Source of the DNA: Kitasatospora sp. DSM 101779
Lineage (GTDB): Bacteria; Actinomycetota; Actinomycetes; Streptomycetales; Streptomycetaceae
DNA: 59,178 bases
Reading direction: 5' to 3'
Assembly (NCBI RefSeq): GCF_025655475.1
Contig: NZ_JAHTIK010000001.1
Location: 5,850,503-5,909,680, forward strand
Shown here: piece by piece, positions 16,543 through 24,817 of the stretch
Layout: each line of letters starts with the position of its first letter
How positions within the stretch are numbered: the first letter of the stretch is position 1
Translations under genes and position numbers: made by a program
Notes under the pieces: generated by a model
Database searches by the model: none
The model's input: only the letters and a program-made list of their open reading frames with translations
What the model was told of the DNA's origin: nothing

Positions 16543-17538
16543 ATGGTGCAGGCGGACGAGGCAGTGGCAGCAGCGGACGGCGCACCGGCCCCACCGGCCG
16601 GCGGCCGCCGCTGGCTGGACCCGCGCCGCGGCTGGGTCACCGCGGGCCTCGCCGTTCTCACCGCACTGCTGCTGGCCTTCCACGCGGCCGTCCCCAACCG
16701 CTGGGGCAACCTGGGCAGCCTGCTGGAGACCTTCCTGCCCTGGCTGGGCCTGGCCGTGCCGGTGCTGCTCGCGGTCGGCCTGTGGCGCCGCTCGGCGACC
16801 GCGCTGACCGCGGTGCTGCTGCCGGCGATCGTCTGGCTGAACCTCTTCGGCGGCCTGCTGACCGACAAGGGCGGCGGCCGCGGCGACTTCACCGTGCTCA
16901 CCCACAACGTGGCCGCCGCCAACAGCGACACCGCCGGCACCCTGAAGCTGCTCAACGGCTCCGGCGCCGAGATCGTCGCGCTGGAGGAGATCGCACCGAG
17001 CGCGGCCGCCGTGTACACCGAAGGGCTGGCCGCCCGGTACCCGCACCACGTCGTGCAGGGCACCGTCGGCCTGTGGTCCACCTACCCGATCGACGACGTC
17101 CGGGAGGTCGACATCAAGATCGGTTGGACCCGCGCCTTCCGAGCCGAGGTCACCACGCCGCAGGGCCCGCTCGCCGTGTACGTCGCCCACCTGCCGTCGG
17201 TTCGGGTCAAGTCGGAGAGCGGCTTCACGGCCGGCCGGCGCGACCACAGCGCGCAGGCCCTGGGCGACGCCATCGAGGCAGAGCAGCTGAAGAAGGTCAT
17301 CCTGCTCGGCGACCTCAACGGCACCATGAACGACCGCAGCCTGGCACCGATCACCTCGCAGATGCGCTCCGCGCAGGGCGCCGCGGGCGACGGCTTCGGC
17401 TTCTCCTGGCCGGCCGCCTTCCCGATGGCCCGGATCGACCAGATCCTCAGCAAGGGCAAGCTGACCCCGACGGACTCCCGGGTGCTGCCCTCCGACGGCA
17501 GCGACCACCGCGCGGTCACCGCCACCTACCGGTACTGA
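16543..17538 (+). CDS. Membrane-anchored endonuclease/exonuclease/phosphatase-fold protein
   Basis: 331 residues. Three hydrophobic segments (about 30-105) are followed by an extracytoplasmic EEP domain with the family signatures: FTVLTHNVAAANSD, ALEEIAPS (metal Glu), VILLGDLNGTMNDR (Asp and Asn) and the final SDHRAVTATYRY (Asp-His). Members cleave phosphodiesters in lipids, nucleic acids or wall polymers; substrate unknown. The start is fixed by GGAGG at 16528. It is probably transcribed on its own. Confidence 0.82.
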   Translation: MVQADEAVAAADGAPAPPAGGRRWLDPRRGWVTAGLAVLTALLLAFHAAVPNRWGNLGSLLETFLPWLGLAVPVLLAVGLWRRSATALTAVLLPAIVWLNLFGGLLTDKGGGRGDFTVLTHNVAAANSDTAGTLKLLNGSGAEIVALEEIAPSAAAVYTEGLAARYPHHVVQGTVGLWSTYPIDDVREVDIKIGWTRAFRAEVTTPQGPLAVYVAHLPSVRVKSESGFTAGRRDHSAQALGDAIEAEQLKKVILLGDLNGTMNDRSLAPITSQMRSAQGAAGDGFGFSWPAAFPMARIDQILSKGKLTPTDSRVLPSDGSDHRAVTATYRY

Positions 17539-17543
17539 CGCCG

Positions 17544-17574
17544 CCCGCGCCGCCGTCGTCGGCGGCGGCGCGGG
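17544..17574 (+). terminator. Terminator after the EEP gene
   Basis: A 12-bp perfect stem (17544-17555 and 17563-17574, arm CCCGCGCCGCCG) with a 7-nt loop starts five bases past the stop. Confidence 0.6.
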
Positions 17575-17601
17575 GTCCGCGTTCCGCCGTGCCGTGCGAC
17601 G

Positions 17602-18177
17602 ATGGCTGGCATGGACGGACGCGACGTGGACCGGGCCCTCACCGCGGCGCTGGACGTGCTGGTCCTCCACGAGGAGGACGACTGGTCCGTCCAGGCCGGG
17701 CCGCTGACCTGGACGTGCCGAGAGACCGCCGTGCACGTCGCGCACGACCTGCTCGCCTACGCCGGCCAGCTCGCCGCCCGGCCCCGCGAGAGCTACCTGC
17801 CCTTCGACCTGGTGGTCCGCCGGGAGGCCCCGGTGGACGAGGTGCTGCAGGTCGTCCGGGCCGCGGGCGGGCTGCTGGTCGGCGCGCTCGCCGTCAGCGG
17901 GCCGGAGGCCAGGGCCTGGCACTGGGGCCCGTGCGACCCGTCCGGATTCGCGGCCATGGGCGTCGCCGAGACCCTGCTGCACACCTGGGACATCACCCGG
18001 GGCCTGCGCGCCGAGTGGCACCCGCCGGCCGCGCTCTGCGCCGCGGTGCTCGCCCGGCTCTTCCCGGACGCGCCGCCCGGCGAACCGGCCGCCGTCCTGC
18101 TCTGGTGCACCGGGCGGGCCGCCCTGAGCGGCCGGCCGCGGCGCACCTCCTGGACCTGGCAGGCCTCGCTCGGCTGA
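17602..18177 (+). CDS. DinB/maleylpyruvate-isomerase-fold protein
   Basis: A soluble protein of 191 residues. CRETAVHVAHDLLAYAGQLA and AETLLHTWDITRGL carry the histidines and the His-Thr-Trp-Asp motif of the mycothiol-dependent maleylpyruvate isomerase / DinB four-helix fold, which binds one metal ion. Many such proteins are thiol transferases using mycothiol, the main actinobacterial thiol. The substrate is unknown. An alternative ATG at 17611 would remove three residues. Confidence 0.7.
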   Translation: MAGMDGRDVDRALTAALDVLVLHEEDDWSVQAGPLTWTCRETAVHVAHDLLAYAGQLAARPRESYLPFDLVVRREAPVDEVLQVVRAAGGLLVGALAVSGPEARAWHWGPCDPSGFAAMGVAETLLHTWDITRGLRAEWHPPAALCAAVLARLFPDAPPGEPAAVLLWCTGRAALSGRPRRTSWTWQASLG

Positions 18178-18203
18178 GCCGCCCGCCCGGCGCGCCCCGG
18201 TCG

Positions 18204-19958
18204 TCAGCCGCGGCGCCACCGGTTGGTGATCGGCAGGCGGCGGTCCCGGCCGAAGCCCTTGGCCGAGATCTTCGGGCCCGGCGGGTACTGCCGGCGCTTG
18301 TACTCGGCGGTGTCGACCAGCCGGACGACCCGGTCCACCACCTCGGGCGCGAAGCCCTTGGCGACGATCGCGTCCCGGCCGAGGTCGCCCTCGACGTACA
18401 GGTCGAGCACGGTGTCCAGCAGGTCGTAGTCGGGCAGCGAGTCGGTGTCGACCTGGTCCGGCCGCAGCTCCGCGGACGGCGGCTTGCTGATGGTGTTCTC
18501 CGGGATCGGAGGCACCTCGCCGCGGGCCTCGGCGGCCTCGTTGCGCCACCTCGCCAGCCGGAAGATCAGCGACTTGTAGACGTCCTTGATGGGCCCGTAC
18601 GCGCCCACCGAGTCGCCGTACAGGGTCGAGTAGCCGACCGCCAGCTCGCTCTTGTTGCCCGGCGCGAGGACGATGTGGCCCTCCTGGTTGGAGACCGCCA
18701 TCAGCAGCGTGCCGCGCAGCCGGGACTGCAGGTTCTCCTCGGCCAGGCCGGTCAGGCCCAGCGAACCCATGTAGGCGTCGAACATCGGGGCGATCGGCAC
18801 GGTGCGGAAGTTGAGGCCGGTGCGGCGGGCCAGCTCGGCCGCGTCGTCCTTGGAGTGCTCCGAGGAGTACCGGCTCGGCATCGAGATGCAGTGCACGTTC
18901 TCCGCGCCGACCGCGTCGACCGCGATCGCGGCGACCAGCGCCGAGTCGATGCCGCCGGAGAGACCGATCAGCACCGACTTGAAGCCGTTCTTGCGCACGT
19001 ACGCCCGGGTGCCCTCGACCAGCGCGGCGTAGATCTCCGCCTCGTCGTCCAGGCGCGGCGCGATCTCGGCGGCGACCGGCTCGGCCGGGGCCGGCAGCGG
19101 CCCGCCGCCCAGGTCCACCCGCACCAGGTGCAGGCCGTCGGTGAGGATCAGCCCGTCGGTGTGCTCGGCGGAGGCGGCCGGCAGCTCCAGGTCGGTGAGC
19201 AGCAGCCGCTCCTCGAACTGCGGGGCCCGGGCGAGTACCTCGCCGTCCTTCGAGACCACCACCGAGTCGCCGTCGAAGACCAGCTCGTCCTGGCCGCCGA
19301 CCATGTTCAGGTAGGCGAGGGTGCAGCCCGCCTCGGCGGCCCGCCGCTGCACCAGGTCCAGGCGGACGTCGTCCTTGTTCCGCTCGTACGGCGAGCCGTT
19401 GACCACCAGCAGCAGGCCGGCCCCGACCTCGCCCGCGGCGGTGGCGCGGCCGCCGTCCTGCCAGATGTCCTCGCAGATCGCCAGCGCGACGTCGACGCCG
19501 TGCAGGGTCAGCACCACCAGGTGGTCGCCGGGGACGAAGTAGCGGTACTCGTCGAAGACGCCGTAGTTGGGCAGGTAGTGCTTGGCGAAGCGGGTGACCA
19601 CCTCGCCGCGGTGCAGCACCGCGGCGCAGTTCTGCGGGGAGCCGGCCGGGCGGTGCAGGCGCGGCGAGTCGTGGTCGGAGCGGCCCAGGTAGCCGACCAC
19701 CACCGGCACCTCGCCCAGGCCCTCGTCCCGCAGACGGGCGGCGAGCTCCACCAGGGCGGAGCGCGAGGCCTCCACGAAGGAGCCGCGCAGGGCGAGGTCC
19801 TCGACCGGGTACCCGGTCAGGGCCATCTCGGGGAAGGCGACCAGCTGGGCGCCCGCGTCGGCGGCCTGCCGGGTCCAGCGCACCACCTCGTCGCTGTTGC
19901 GGGCGATGTCGCCGACCCAGGGGTCGTTCTGGCACAGGGCGAGACGCAGATTCGGCAT
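18204..19958 (-). CDS. nadE: Glutamine-dependent NAD+ synthetase
   Basis: Last step of NAD synthesis: amidates deamido-NAD with ATP, using ammonia from glutamine. The two-domain protein (584 residues) has an N-terminal nitrilase-type glutaminase with catalytic Glu44 (FPEMALTGYP), Lys126 (AKHYLPNYGVFDE) and Cys162 (AICEDIW). The C-terminal synthetase has the PP-loop SGGIDS at 334-339 and ends in KGFGRDRRLPITN. The ATG at 19958 is preferred over GTG 19964 because a TACACT box lies seven bases before it. It is divergent from the glnA2-type gene. Confidence 0.95.
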   Translation of the reverse strand: MPNLRLALCQNDPWVGDIARNSDEVVRWTRQAADAGAQLVAFPEMALTGYPVEDLALRGSFVEASRSALVELAARLRDEGLGEVPVVVGYLGRSDHDSPRLHRPAGSPQNCAAVLHRGEVVTRFAKHYLPNYGVFDEYRYFVPGDHLVVLTLHGVDVALAICEDIWQDGGRATAAGEVGAGLLLVVNGSPYERNKDDVRLDLVQRRAAEAGCTLAYLNMVGGQDELVFDGDSVVVSKDGEVLARAPQFEERLLLTDLELPAASAEHTDGLILTDGLHLVRVDLGGGPLPAPAEPVAAEIAPRLDDEAEIYAALVEGTRAYVRKNGFKSVLIGLSGGIDSALVAAIAVDAVGAENVHCISMPSRYSSEHSKDDAAELARRTGLNFRTVPIAPMFDAYMGSLGLTGLAEENLQSRLRGTLLMAVSNQEGHIVLAPGNKSELAVGYSTLYGDSVGAYGPIKDVYKSLIFRLARWRNEAAEARGEVPPIPENTISKPPSAELRPDQVDTDSLPDYDLLDTVLDLYVEGDLGRDAIVAKGFAPEVVDRVVRLVDTAEYKRRQYPPGPKISAKGFGRDRRLPITNRWRRG

Positions 19959-19965
19959 GGCCACG

Positions 19966-19971
19966 AGTGTA
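19966..19971 (-). promoter_or_regulatory. Putative -10 box for nadE, leaderless start
   Basis: On the minus strand TACACT (fits TAnnnT) is followed by seven bases and the ATG at 19958, which would put the transcription start at or next to the start codon. No clear -35 box or ribosome site is seen. Confidence 0.4.
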
Positions 19972-20169
19972 ATCGTCTAACTGACGTTATGTCGCGGGGG
20001 GTGCCCCTCGGGTCCGCCGTCCACCCTGTGGTCAGCGGCCACCCAGGGGTGGACGCCCGGCGATGATCCGCCATGATGGGATCGGTCGCGGGACCAAGCG
20101 CCGCTCCGGCCACCGCCCGCCGCCGCCGGGCGTAACACGGACGTAAAGAGCAGAGGTGAGACTGTCCCC

Positions 20170-21531
20170 ATGGGCAAGCAGCAGGAGTTCGTGCTTCGCA
20201 CGCTCGAGGAGCGTGACATCCGTTTTGTCCGGCTGTGGTTCACCGACGTCCTCGGGTTCCTGAAGTCGGTCGCAGTCGCGCCCGCCGAGCTGGAGCAGGC
20301 CTTCGAGGAGGGCATCGGCTTCGACGGCTCGGCGATCGAGGGCTTCGCCCGGGTCTACGAGTCCGACATGATCGCCAAGCCGGACCCGACCACCTTCCAG
20401 ATACTGCCGTGGCGCTCCGAGACCCCGGGCACCGCGCGCATGTTCTGCGACATCCTCATGCCGGACGGCTCCCCGTCCTTCGCCGACCCGCGGTACGTGC
20501 TCAAGCGCACCCTGGAGAAGGCCTCCAGCCTGGGCTTCACCTTCTACACCCACCCGGAGATCGAGTTCTTCCTGCTGAAGAACCTCCCCGGCGACGGCAC
20601 CGCGCCGATCCCCGCCGACCAGTCCGGCTACTTCGACCACACCCCGCGCGGCGTCGGCCACGACTTCCGCCGACAGGCCATCACCATGCTGGAGTCGATG
20701 GGCATCTCGGTGGAGTTCTCCCACCACGAGGGCGCCCCCGGCCAGCAGGAGATCGACCTCCGGTACGCGGACGCACTCTCCACCGCCGACAACATCATGA
20801 CCTTCCGCCTGGTCATGAAGGAGGTCGCGCTGGAGCAGGGCGTGCACGCCAGCTTCATGCCCAAGCCGTTCTCCGACCACCCCGGCTCCGGCATGCACAC
20901 CCACGTCTCCCTCTTCGAGGGCGACCGCAACGCCTTCCACGAGTCCGGCGCCGAGTACCAGCTCTCCAAGGTCGGCCGCTCCTTCATCGCCGGCCTGCTC
21001 AAGCACGCCGCCGAGACCGCCGCCGTCACCAACCAATGGGTCAACTCCTACAAGCGCATCTGGGGCGGCTCGCAGCGCACCGCCGGCGCCGGCGGCGAGG
21101 CCCCCTCGTACATCTGCTGGGGCCACAACAACCGCTCCGCGCTGATCCGCGTCCCGATGTACAAGCCCGGCAAGCAGGGCTCCACCCGGGTCGAGGTCCG
21201 CTCCCTCGACACCGGCTGCAACCCCTACCTCGCCTACGCCGTCACCCTCGCCGCCGGCCTCAAGGGCATCGAGGAGGGCTACGAACTCCCGGCCGGCGCC
21301 GACGACGACGTGTGGGCCCTCTCCGACGCGGAGCGCCGTGCGCTGGGCATCCAGCCCATGCCGCAGAACCTCGGCGAGGCCATCGACCTGATGCAGCGCA
21401 GCGAACTCGTCGCCGAGACCCTGGGCGAGCACGTCTTCGACTTCTTCCTGCGCAACAAGCGCCAGGAGTGGGAGGAGTACCGCTCCGAGGTCACCCCGTT
21501 CGAGCTGCGGAAGAACCTGCAGGTGCTGTAA
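20170..21531 (+). CDS. glnA2: Glutamine-synthetase-family enzyme, GlnA2-like (gamma-glutamylpolyamine synthetase)
   Basis: 453 residues with beta-grasp N-terminus and GS catalytic domain: GFDGSAIEGFARVYESDM, HPEIEFFLL, GQQEIDLRYADAL and MHTHVSLFEG. In the segment where ordinary GlnA carries the adenylylation tyrosine (NLYDLP), this protein reads DDDVWALS with Trp382. It therefore probably escapes GlnE control. Synteny with nadE and glnE and the length match Streptomyces GlnA2, reported to glutamylate polyamines rather than ammonia; that function is inferred. The last 87 bp lie inside a repeat whose second copy is at 28565, so the 3' end was replaced or restored by an integrating element. Confidence 0.85.
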   Translation: MGKQQEFVLRTLEERDIRFVRLWFTDVLGFLKSVAVAPAELEQAFEEGIGFDGSAIEGFARVYESDMIAKPDPTTFQILPWRSETPGTARMFCDILMPDGSPSFADPRYVLKRTLEKASSLGFTFYTHPEIEFFLLKNLPGDGTAPIPADQSGYFDHTPRGVGHDFRRQAITMLESMGISVEFSHHEGAPGQQEIDLRYADALSTADNIMTFRLVMKEVALEQGVHASFMPKPFSDHPGSGMHTHVSLFEGDRNAFHESGAEYQLSKVGRSFIAGLLKHAAETAAVTNQWVNSYKRIWGGSQRTAGAGGEAPSYICWGHNNRSALIRVPMYKPGKQGSTRVEVRSLDTGCNPYLAYAVTLAAGLKGIEEGYELPAGADDDVWALSDAERRALGIQPMPQNLGEAIDLMQRSELVAETLGEHVFDFFLRNKRQEWEEYRSEVTPFELRKNLQVL

Positions 21532-21540
21532 CCGCAGGTC
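21445..21540 (+). repeat. Left attachment-site copy (glnA2 3' end)
   Basis: Positions 21445-21506 are identical to 28565-28626 (62 bp). Three G/C differences follow at 21507, 21510 and 21519, all third codon positions, then 21 identical bases through the stop codon. Similarity falls away upstream of 21445 at once, as expected of a recombination boundary. Direct orientation fits attL of a tyrosine-recombinase element. Confidence 0.8.
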
Positions 21541-21563
21541 AGAGCGAGTATAAAACGCAAGAA

Positions 21564-21604
21564 GCCCCTCGGGCCGGTGGATGCGATCCGCCGGCCCGAG
21601 GGGC
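21564..21604 (+). terminator. Terminator after glnA2 (left copy)
   Basis: A 19-bp stem with one G-U pair (21564-21582 and 21586-21604) and a 3-nt loop, followed by GTTTTC. A related hairpin follows the right copy at 28674-28714. Confidence 0.85.
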
Positions 21605-21608
21605 GTTT

Positions 21609-21964
21609 TCAGGGGTTTTGTCCCTCCTGGGCCGTCTCTGGGCCGTGGGGTTGCGGAGCGGCGGACCATCCGAGGGCGTCGTAGAGCGCGTCGACGGCCC
21701 GGCGGGTGCGGCCGTCGCTGCTCGGCATCGGGTGCGGGTAGACCAGGAGCGTGAACCCGGGTCGGTGTGCCCGAGGTACCCGCTGAGCGCCTTGACGCTC
21801 TCGCCGGAGTCGAGCAGCACCGAGGCGTTGAAGTGCCGCAGCGCGTGCACGCCGTCCTCACGCGACGCCCGGAACCGTTTTCGGAGAGGGGTCGCGTCTG
21901 GGGCCTCAAGATGTACGTATTGACGTCGCCCCTTCCTGGGGAGCCCTATTTCGCACTCGATCAA
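21609..21964 (-). pseudogene. Tyrosine recombinase (integrase) C-terminus, frameshifted
   Basis: One minus-strand frame reads REDGVHALRHFNASVLLD and then SVKALSGYLGHTDPG, the Arg-box and His region of actinomycete phage/pSAM2-type integrases. After the codons for TDPG the frame must shift by one base to continue as FTLLVYPHPMPSSDGRTRR, with the catalytic Tyr, ending in GPETAQEGQNP and a stop at 21609. One G seems to be missing from the run at about 21757. The N-terminal two thirds are absent. The gene is transcribed toward the left attachment copy and ends 5 bp from the glnA2 terminator, the usual place of int next to att. It cannot encode an active enzyme. Confidence 0.8.
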
Positions 21965-22122
21965 CCCCTGACATTCTATGGAGGATCCAGTCGAGCGAGT
22001 GGCATCACGTGTCGCTGAGGGATGCGCCTAGAGGCATCGGTCATTGACTCTTTAGGCCTGGAATGGAAGAGGCCTATTTGGTGGCGGAGATTCATCGAAT
22101 ATGGCGCCATGGCGAGTTTCAT

Positions 22123-22896
22123 CTACCTCTCCGTAGATTGGTTTCCGTTTGAATCTTCTCCGGGGTCCACACCTCTTCTGCGCCTCGCGAGTCTTCCAAA
22201 AATTGGCTCGCGAAAGAAAGCTAGGATCGTTGCGATTGCCGCTATCACTGTGGATGCACCGATCACCCAGCCCTTCAATTCGGCTAGCCGATTCTTCCAG
22301 GTATTCTTTGCGGTAATTTTAATTTCGATCGGTGGATTTGTCGCAAATAGGGGGTTGCTGGTAGATCCCTGGTAGGTGACGATGGTGAGGTTGAGAATGG
22401 AATTCCCGGCCTCCCGAGGGGTGATGGTCCATCTCCACTCGACCCTATCGCCCGGCTGTCCTATTAGGCCCTTGGTGGGGCCGATTGGCGGGATGTCAAT
22501 CTTGTCTCGCGTTGACAATATCGCCTCTTCTGTCCCGCCAACTTTTAGCTCCCGGCTGCCTACGATCAGGCTGTCCGGAAACCTCGCTACCGGGTTGTTG
22601 CCGGTTGCGATTAGGGTAACTTTGAGCTCTTCGTCGGTCCCTACCTTGACTGGATCTAGTGGCGCATAGAGGAGAATTCCATTAAATAGGCTATTTCGAT
22701 CTTCGACGATTGCCGACTGCAGCGTAACTTGATTTGATATTGAGGGGGCCTCAGTGGGGTATGACGGGGAGTAATTTGGCGCTTCTGAATGGTTGAAAAG
22801 GAGGGAAATTGCCGCGACTGCTATGGCGATTGCGATGCCGGCGGCTATATATTGAAGAATCTCCTTAACTAGATCCCCTGTCTTTGATTTTGACAT
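22123..22896 (-). CDS. Island membrane protein, unknown
   Basis: 257 residues, AT-rich relative to the chromosome. A hydrophobic segment follows the N-terminus (ILQYIAAGIAIAIAVAAISLL), then about 150 residues of beta-rich, immunoglobulin-like extracytoplasmic sequence (VKVGTDEELKVTLIATGNN, VEWRWTITPREAGNSILNL). A second membrane segment (WVIGASTVIAAIATILAFF) and a basic tail follow. This layout suggests a double-pass surface sensor or effector. The ATG at 22896 has AGGGG nine bases upstream; ATG 22902 is also possible. No family recognised. Confidence 0.65.
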   Translation of the reverse strand: MSKSKTGDLVKEILQYIAAGIAIAIAVAAISLLFNHSEAPNYSPSYPTEAPSISNQVTLQSAIVEDRNSLFNGILLYAPLDPVKVGTDEELKVTLIATGNNPVARFPDSLIVGSRELKVGGTEEAILSTRDKIDIPPIGPTKGLIGQPGDRVEWRWTITPREAGNSILNLTIVTYQGSTSNPLFATNPPIEIKITAKNTWKNRLAELKGWVIGASTVIAAIATILAFFREPIFGRLARRRRGVDPGEDSNGNQSTER

Positions 22897-22983
22897 CCCC
22901 ATTGACCCCTGTTGTGAGCTTTAAATATTCTTGCTGGGAGGATATTCTTTATTTAGTTTGCATGCATCTTTGGGTGCGCCGTT

Positions 22984-23907
22984 GGGGTGAGAGGATCTGT
23001 GAGACCGCGTTTGAGATCTGCCGTGCCGTGGGGCTGGCGGGGTCGTTGAGCTTTGTGTGAGTGGTTCTGGGGGTGGGTATCCGTCGGACCTGACGGACGA
23101 GCAGTGGGCGCTGGTGGAGCCGTTGTTGCCGCCGGCGCGAGTGGGTCCGAAGGGCGGTCGACGGGAGAAGCACCCGCGGCGGCGGATCGTGAACGCGATC
23201 TTCTACGTGGTGCGGACCGGTTGTGCCTGGCGGCAGCTGCCGAAGGACTTCCCGCCCCGGCCGACCGTGTACTGGTACTTCACCTGGTGGCACGACGACG
23301 GCACCGTCGAGCGCGTCCACGACGCCCTGCGCGGACAGGTACGCGAGGCCGACGGGCGAAACGCCGAGCCGAGCGCCGGGCTGATCGACTCGCAATCCGT
23401 CCGCACCGCCGACACCGTGCCTGCCGCTACTAGGGGCTTCGACGCTGGCAAGAAGATCAAGGGCCGCAAGCGCTTCCTGGTCACCGACACCCTCGGCCTG
23501 CTCGTTGCGGTCCACGTTGTGGCGGCGAGCATCCAGGACCGGGACGGTGCCCGCCGCCCACTGCTGTGGGCCCGCCTCGACCACCCACGGATCCAGAAAT
23601 TTTGGGCCGACCAGGGCTTCGCCGGCCGCCTGGTCGATTGGACCGCTCGGATCCTCGGCCGCGAGCTGGACATCGTCCGTAAGGCTCCCGACCAGCGTGG
23701 CTTCCAGGTCCAGCCCAAGCGGTGGGCCATCGAGCGCACCTTCTCCTGGCTCACCGCCCACCGCCGTCTCGCCCGGGACTACGAGGCCAGCCCGGCTCGC
23801 TCCGAAACGATGATCCGCTGGGCGATGATCGGCATCATGGTCCGCCGTCTAACCCGGAAAGGTCCGGTGGTTCGTTCCGGCCGAACACCCTTGCGTTACC
23901 TCACCCC
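22984..23907 (+). mobile_element. IS5-family insertion sequence (boundaries tentative)
   Basis: An 8-bp inverted repeat GGGGTGAG (22984-22991) and CTCACCCC (23900-23907) brackets the transposase gene, giving 924 bp, a normal size for the family. Similarity beyond 8 bp is weak and no clear target duplication is visible, so the ends are provisional. Confidence 0.45.
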
Positions 23908-23911
23908 GTGA
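23057..23911 (+). CDS. IS5-family transposase, single frame
   Basis: A 284-residue DDE transposase. DUF4096-type N-terminus (YPSDLTDEQWALVEPLLPP, CAWRQLPKDFPPRPTVYWYF), then catalytic Asp in LIDSQSVRTAD, second Asp in FWADQGFAG and Glu in WAIERTFSWLTAHRRLARDY. The typical CAWR-x-LP block is complete and no frameshift is seen, so it may be intact. Its base composition is close to the chromosome and unlike the neighbouring island genes, so it arrived later. The start is GTG 23057. Confidence 0.9.
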   Translation: MSGSGGGYPSDLTDEQWALVEPLLPPARVGPKGGRREKHPRRRIVNAIFYVVRTGCAWRQLPKDFPPRPTVYWYFTWWHDDGTVERVHDALRGQVREADGRNAEPSAGLIDSQSVRTADTVPAATRGFDAGKKIKGRKRFLVTDTLGLLVAVHVVAASIQDRDGARRPLLWARLDHPRIQKFWADQGFAGRLVDWTARILGRELDIVRKAPDQRGFQVQPKRWAIERTFSWLTAHRRLARDYEASPARSETMIRWAMIGIMVRRLTRKGPVVRSGRTPLRYLTP

Positions 23912-23948
23912 CGGTCGGCATGTTCCACCCGTCTGGGATGATCACACG

Positions 23949-24443
23949 GTGCTGCGAACCGTTGAGATCACTGCTGAGCTGCTCGACCCGCTCCGGAGCG
24001 AACAGTTCCACAACCTTCATTGGCAGAAGAAGCTCCAACTGAGCCTGGACTGCTTCATCTGCGAGCGCACCGGACGTACCACCCACTTCGAGTTCGGTGA
24101 GGAAAGGGCGGTCTGCACAGGGGACCAGGAATCGGAACACCCAGCTGCGGCCCGCATCGCCAGCTTCGACATCACTCAGGGACAAGACCGGCTGATACTC
24201 CGGTCCGTCGTCGACTACTGGTGGGCGCCGTTCCGCGACACCAAGCGGAACCGGCTGGCGACTGCGCCCACAAGCGCCCCGTGGGTCCGTCTGTACGTGG
24301 GATATCGTTGTCCCCAATCGCAAGAGACAGGCTCCTTCAGCCTCCAGAGCAACATGGTTCGCCCGGTGAACACGGCCTGTGCCCACTGCGTGAAGACCCT
24401 AGCCATCGATACCCAGGCCCCGGGCATCCGACTGCTGGCCTGA
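23949..24443 (+). CDS. Island hypothetical protein with two Cys pairs
   Basis: 164 residues, no signal or membrane segment. Two Cys pairs, CFICERTG near residue 35 and CAHCVKT near residue 145, could form a zinc site. Acidic and aromatic residues between them (WWAPFRDTKRN) are not diagnostic. It starts 38 bp after the transposase stop and may be read through from it. A hairpin terminator lies at 24656-24687. No family recognised. Confidence 0.5.
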   Translation: MLRTVEITAELLDPLRSEQFHNLHWQKKLQLSLDCFICERTGRTTHFEFGEERAVCTGDQESEHPAAARIASFDITQGQDRLILRSVVDYWWAPFRDTKRNRLATAPTSAPWVRLYVGYRCPQSQETGSFSLQSNMVRPVNTACAHCVKTLAIDTQAPGIRLLA

Positions 24444-24655
24444 CGACTGCCATACACCTAGATCTCAAACGCGGTCTGAGGGGTGAACGGCAGTCGCTTC
24501 CGTCTCTCTTGGCTGTCAGCCGAGAACTCGCGAGCGTGGTCAGCAAGGAATATGGAGGCGAGCCGGGCACGCAGGCCTACCTTGATCACCTGACCGCCCT
24601 GAGTGGGGTAAGGCAGCCGTAGATATAGCCGCCCCACAATGGGGGCTGAAACGAC
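24444..24655 (+). other. No intact gene; possible coding relic
   Basis: The plus frame ending at 24622 reads SRELASVVSKEYGGEPGTQA and LDHLTALSGVRQP, which looks like the tail of a helical protein, but no upstream part or start can be joined to it. Otherwise nothing is recognised before the hairpin. Confidence 0.3.
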
Positions 24656-24687
24656 AGAGGCCCCGCCTGGTGACAGACGGGGCCTCT
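24656..24687 (+). terminator. Terminator in island
   Basis: A 10-bp perfect stem (24656-24665 and 24678-24687, arm AGAGGCCCCG) with a 12-nt loop, followed by TGG. It probably ends the transcript carrying the gene at 23949. Confidence 0.6.
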
Positions 24688-24723
24688 TGGCTGACCACAG
24701 TTTGAGTCTTCTAACCGCTGGCG

Positions 24724-24817
24724 GTGACACCTGTGTGTACCGGCCGAGTGTCACACCTGTCACTCTGTCACTGTAAGGAGGCTGACCTGCGAGGATGCCA
24801 GTGACAACGCAGTGACA
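24724..24817. repeat. TGTCAC/GTGACA repeat cluster
   Basis: Six copies of the hexamer in 94 bp: GTGACA at 24724, 24801 and 24812; TGTCAC at 24749, 24758 and 24766. The pair 24801-24818 (GTGACAACGCAGTGACAG) recurs with one change at 27328-27345. Such clustering suggests a DNA-binding target, for example replication iterons, integrase arm sites or an operator left from the element. Confidence 0.5.

Noticed and set aside
20132..20147. GTAAC-n6-GTAAA upstream of glnA2 as a GlnR box
   Set aside because: The second half-site deviates from GAAAC, only one pair is present, and glnA2 is not an established GlnR target.
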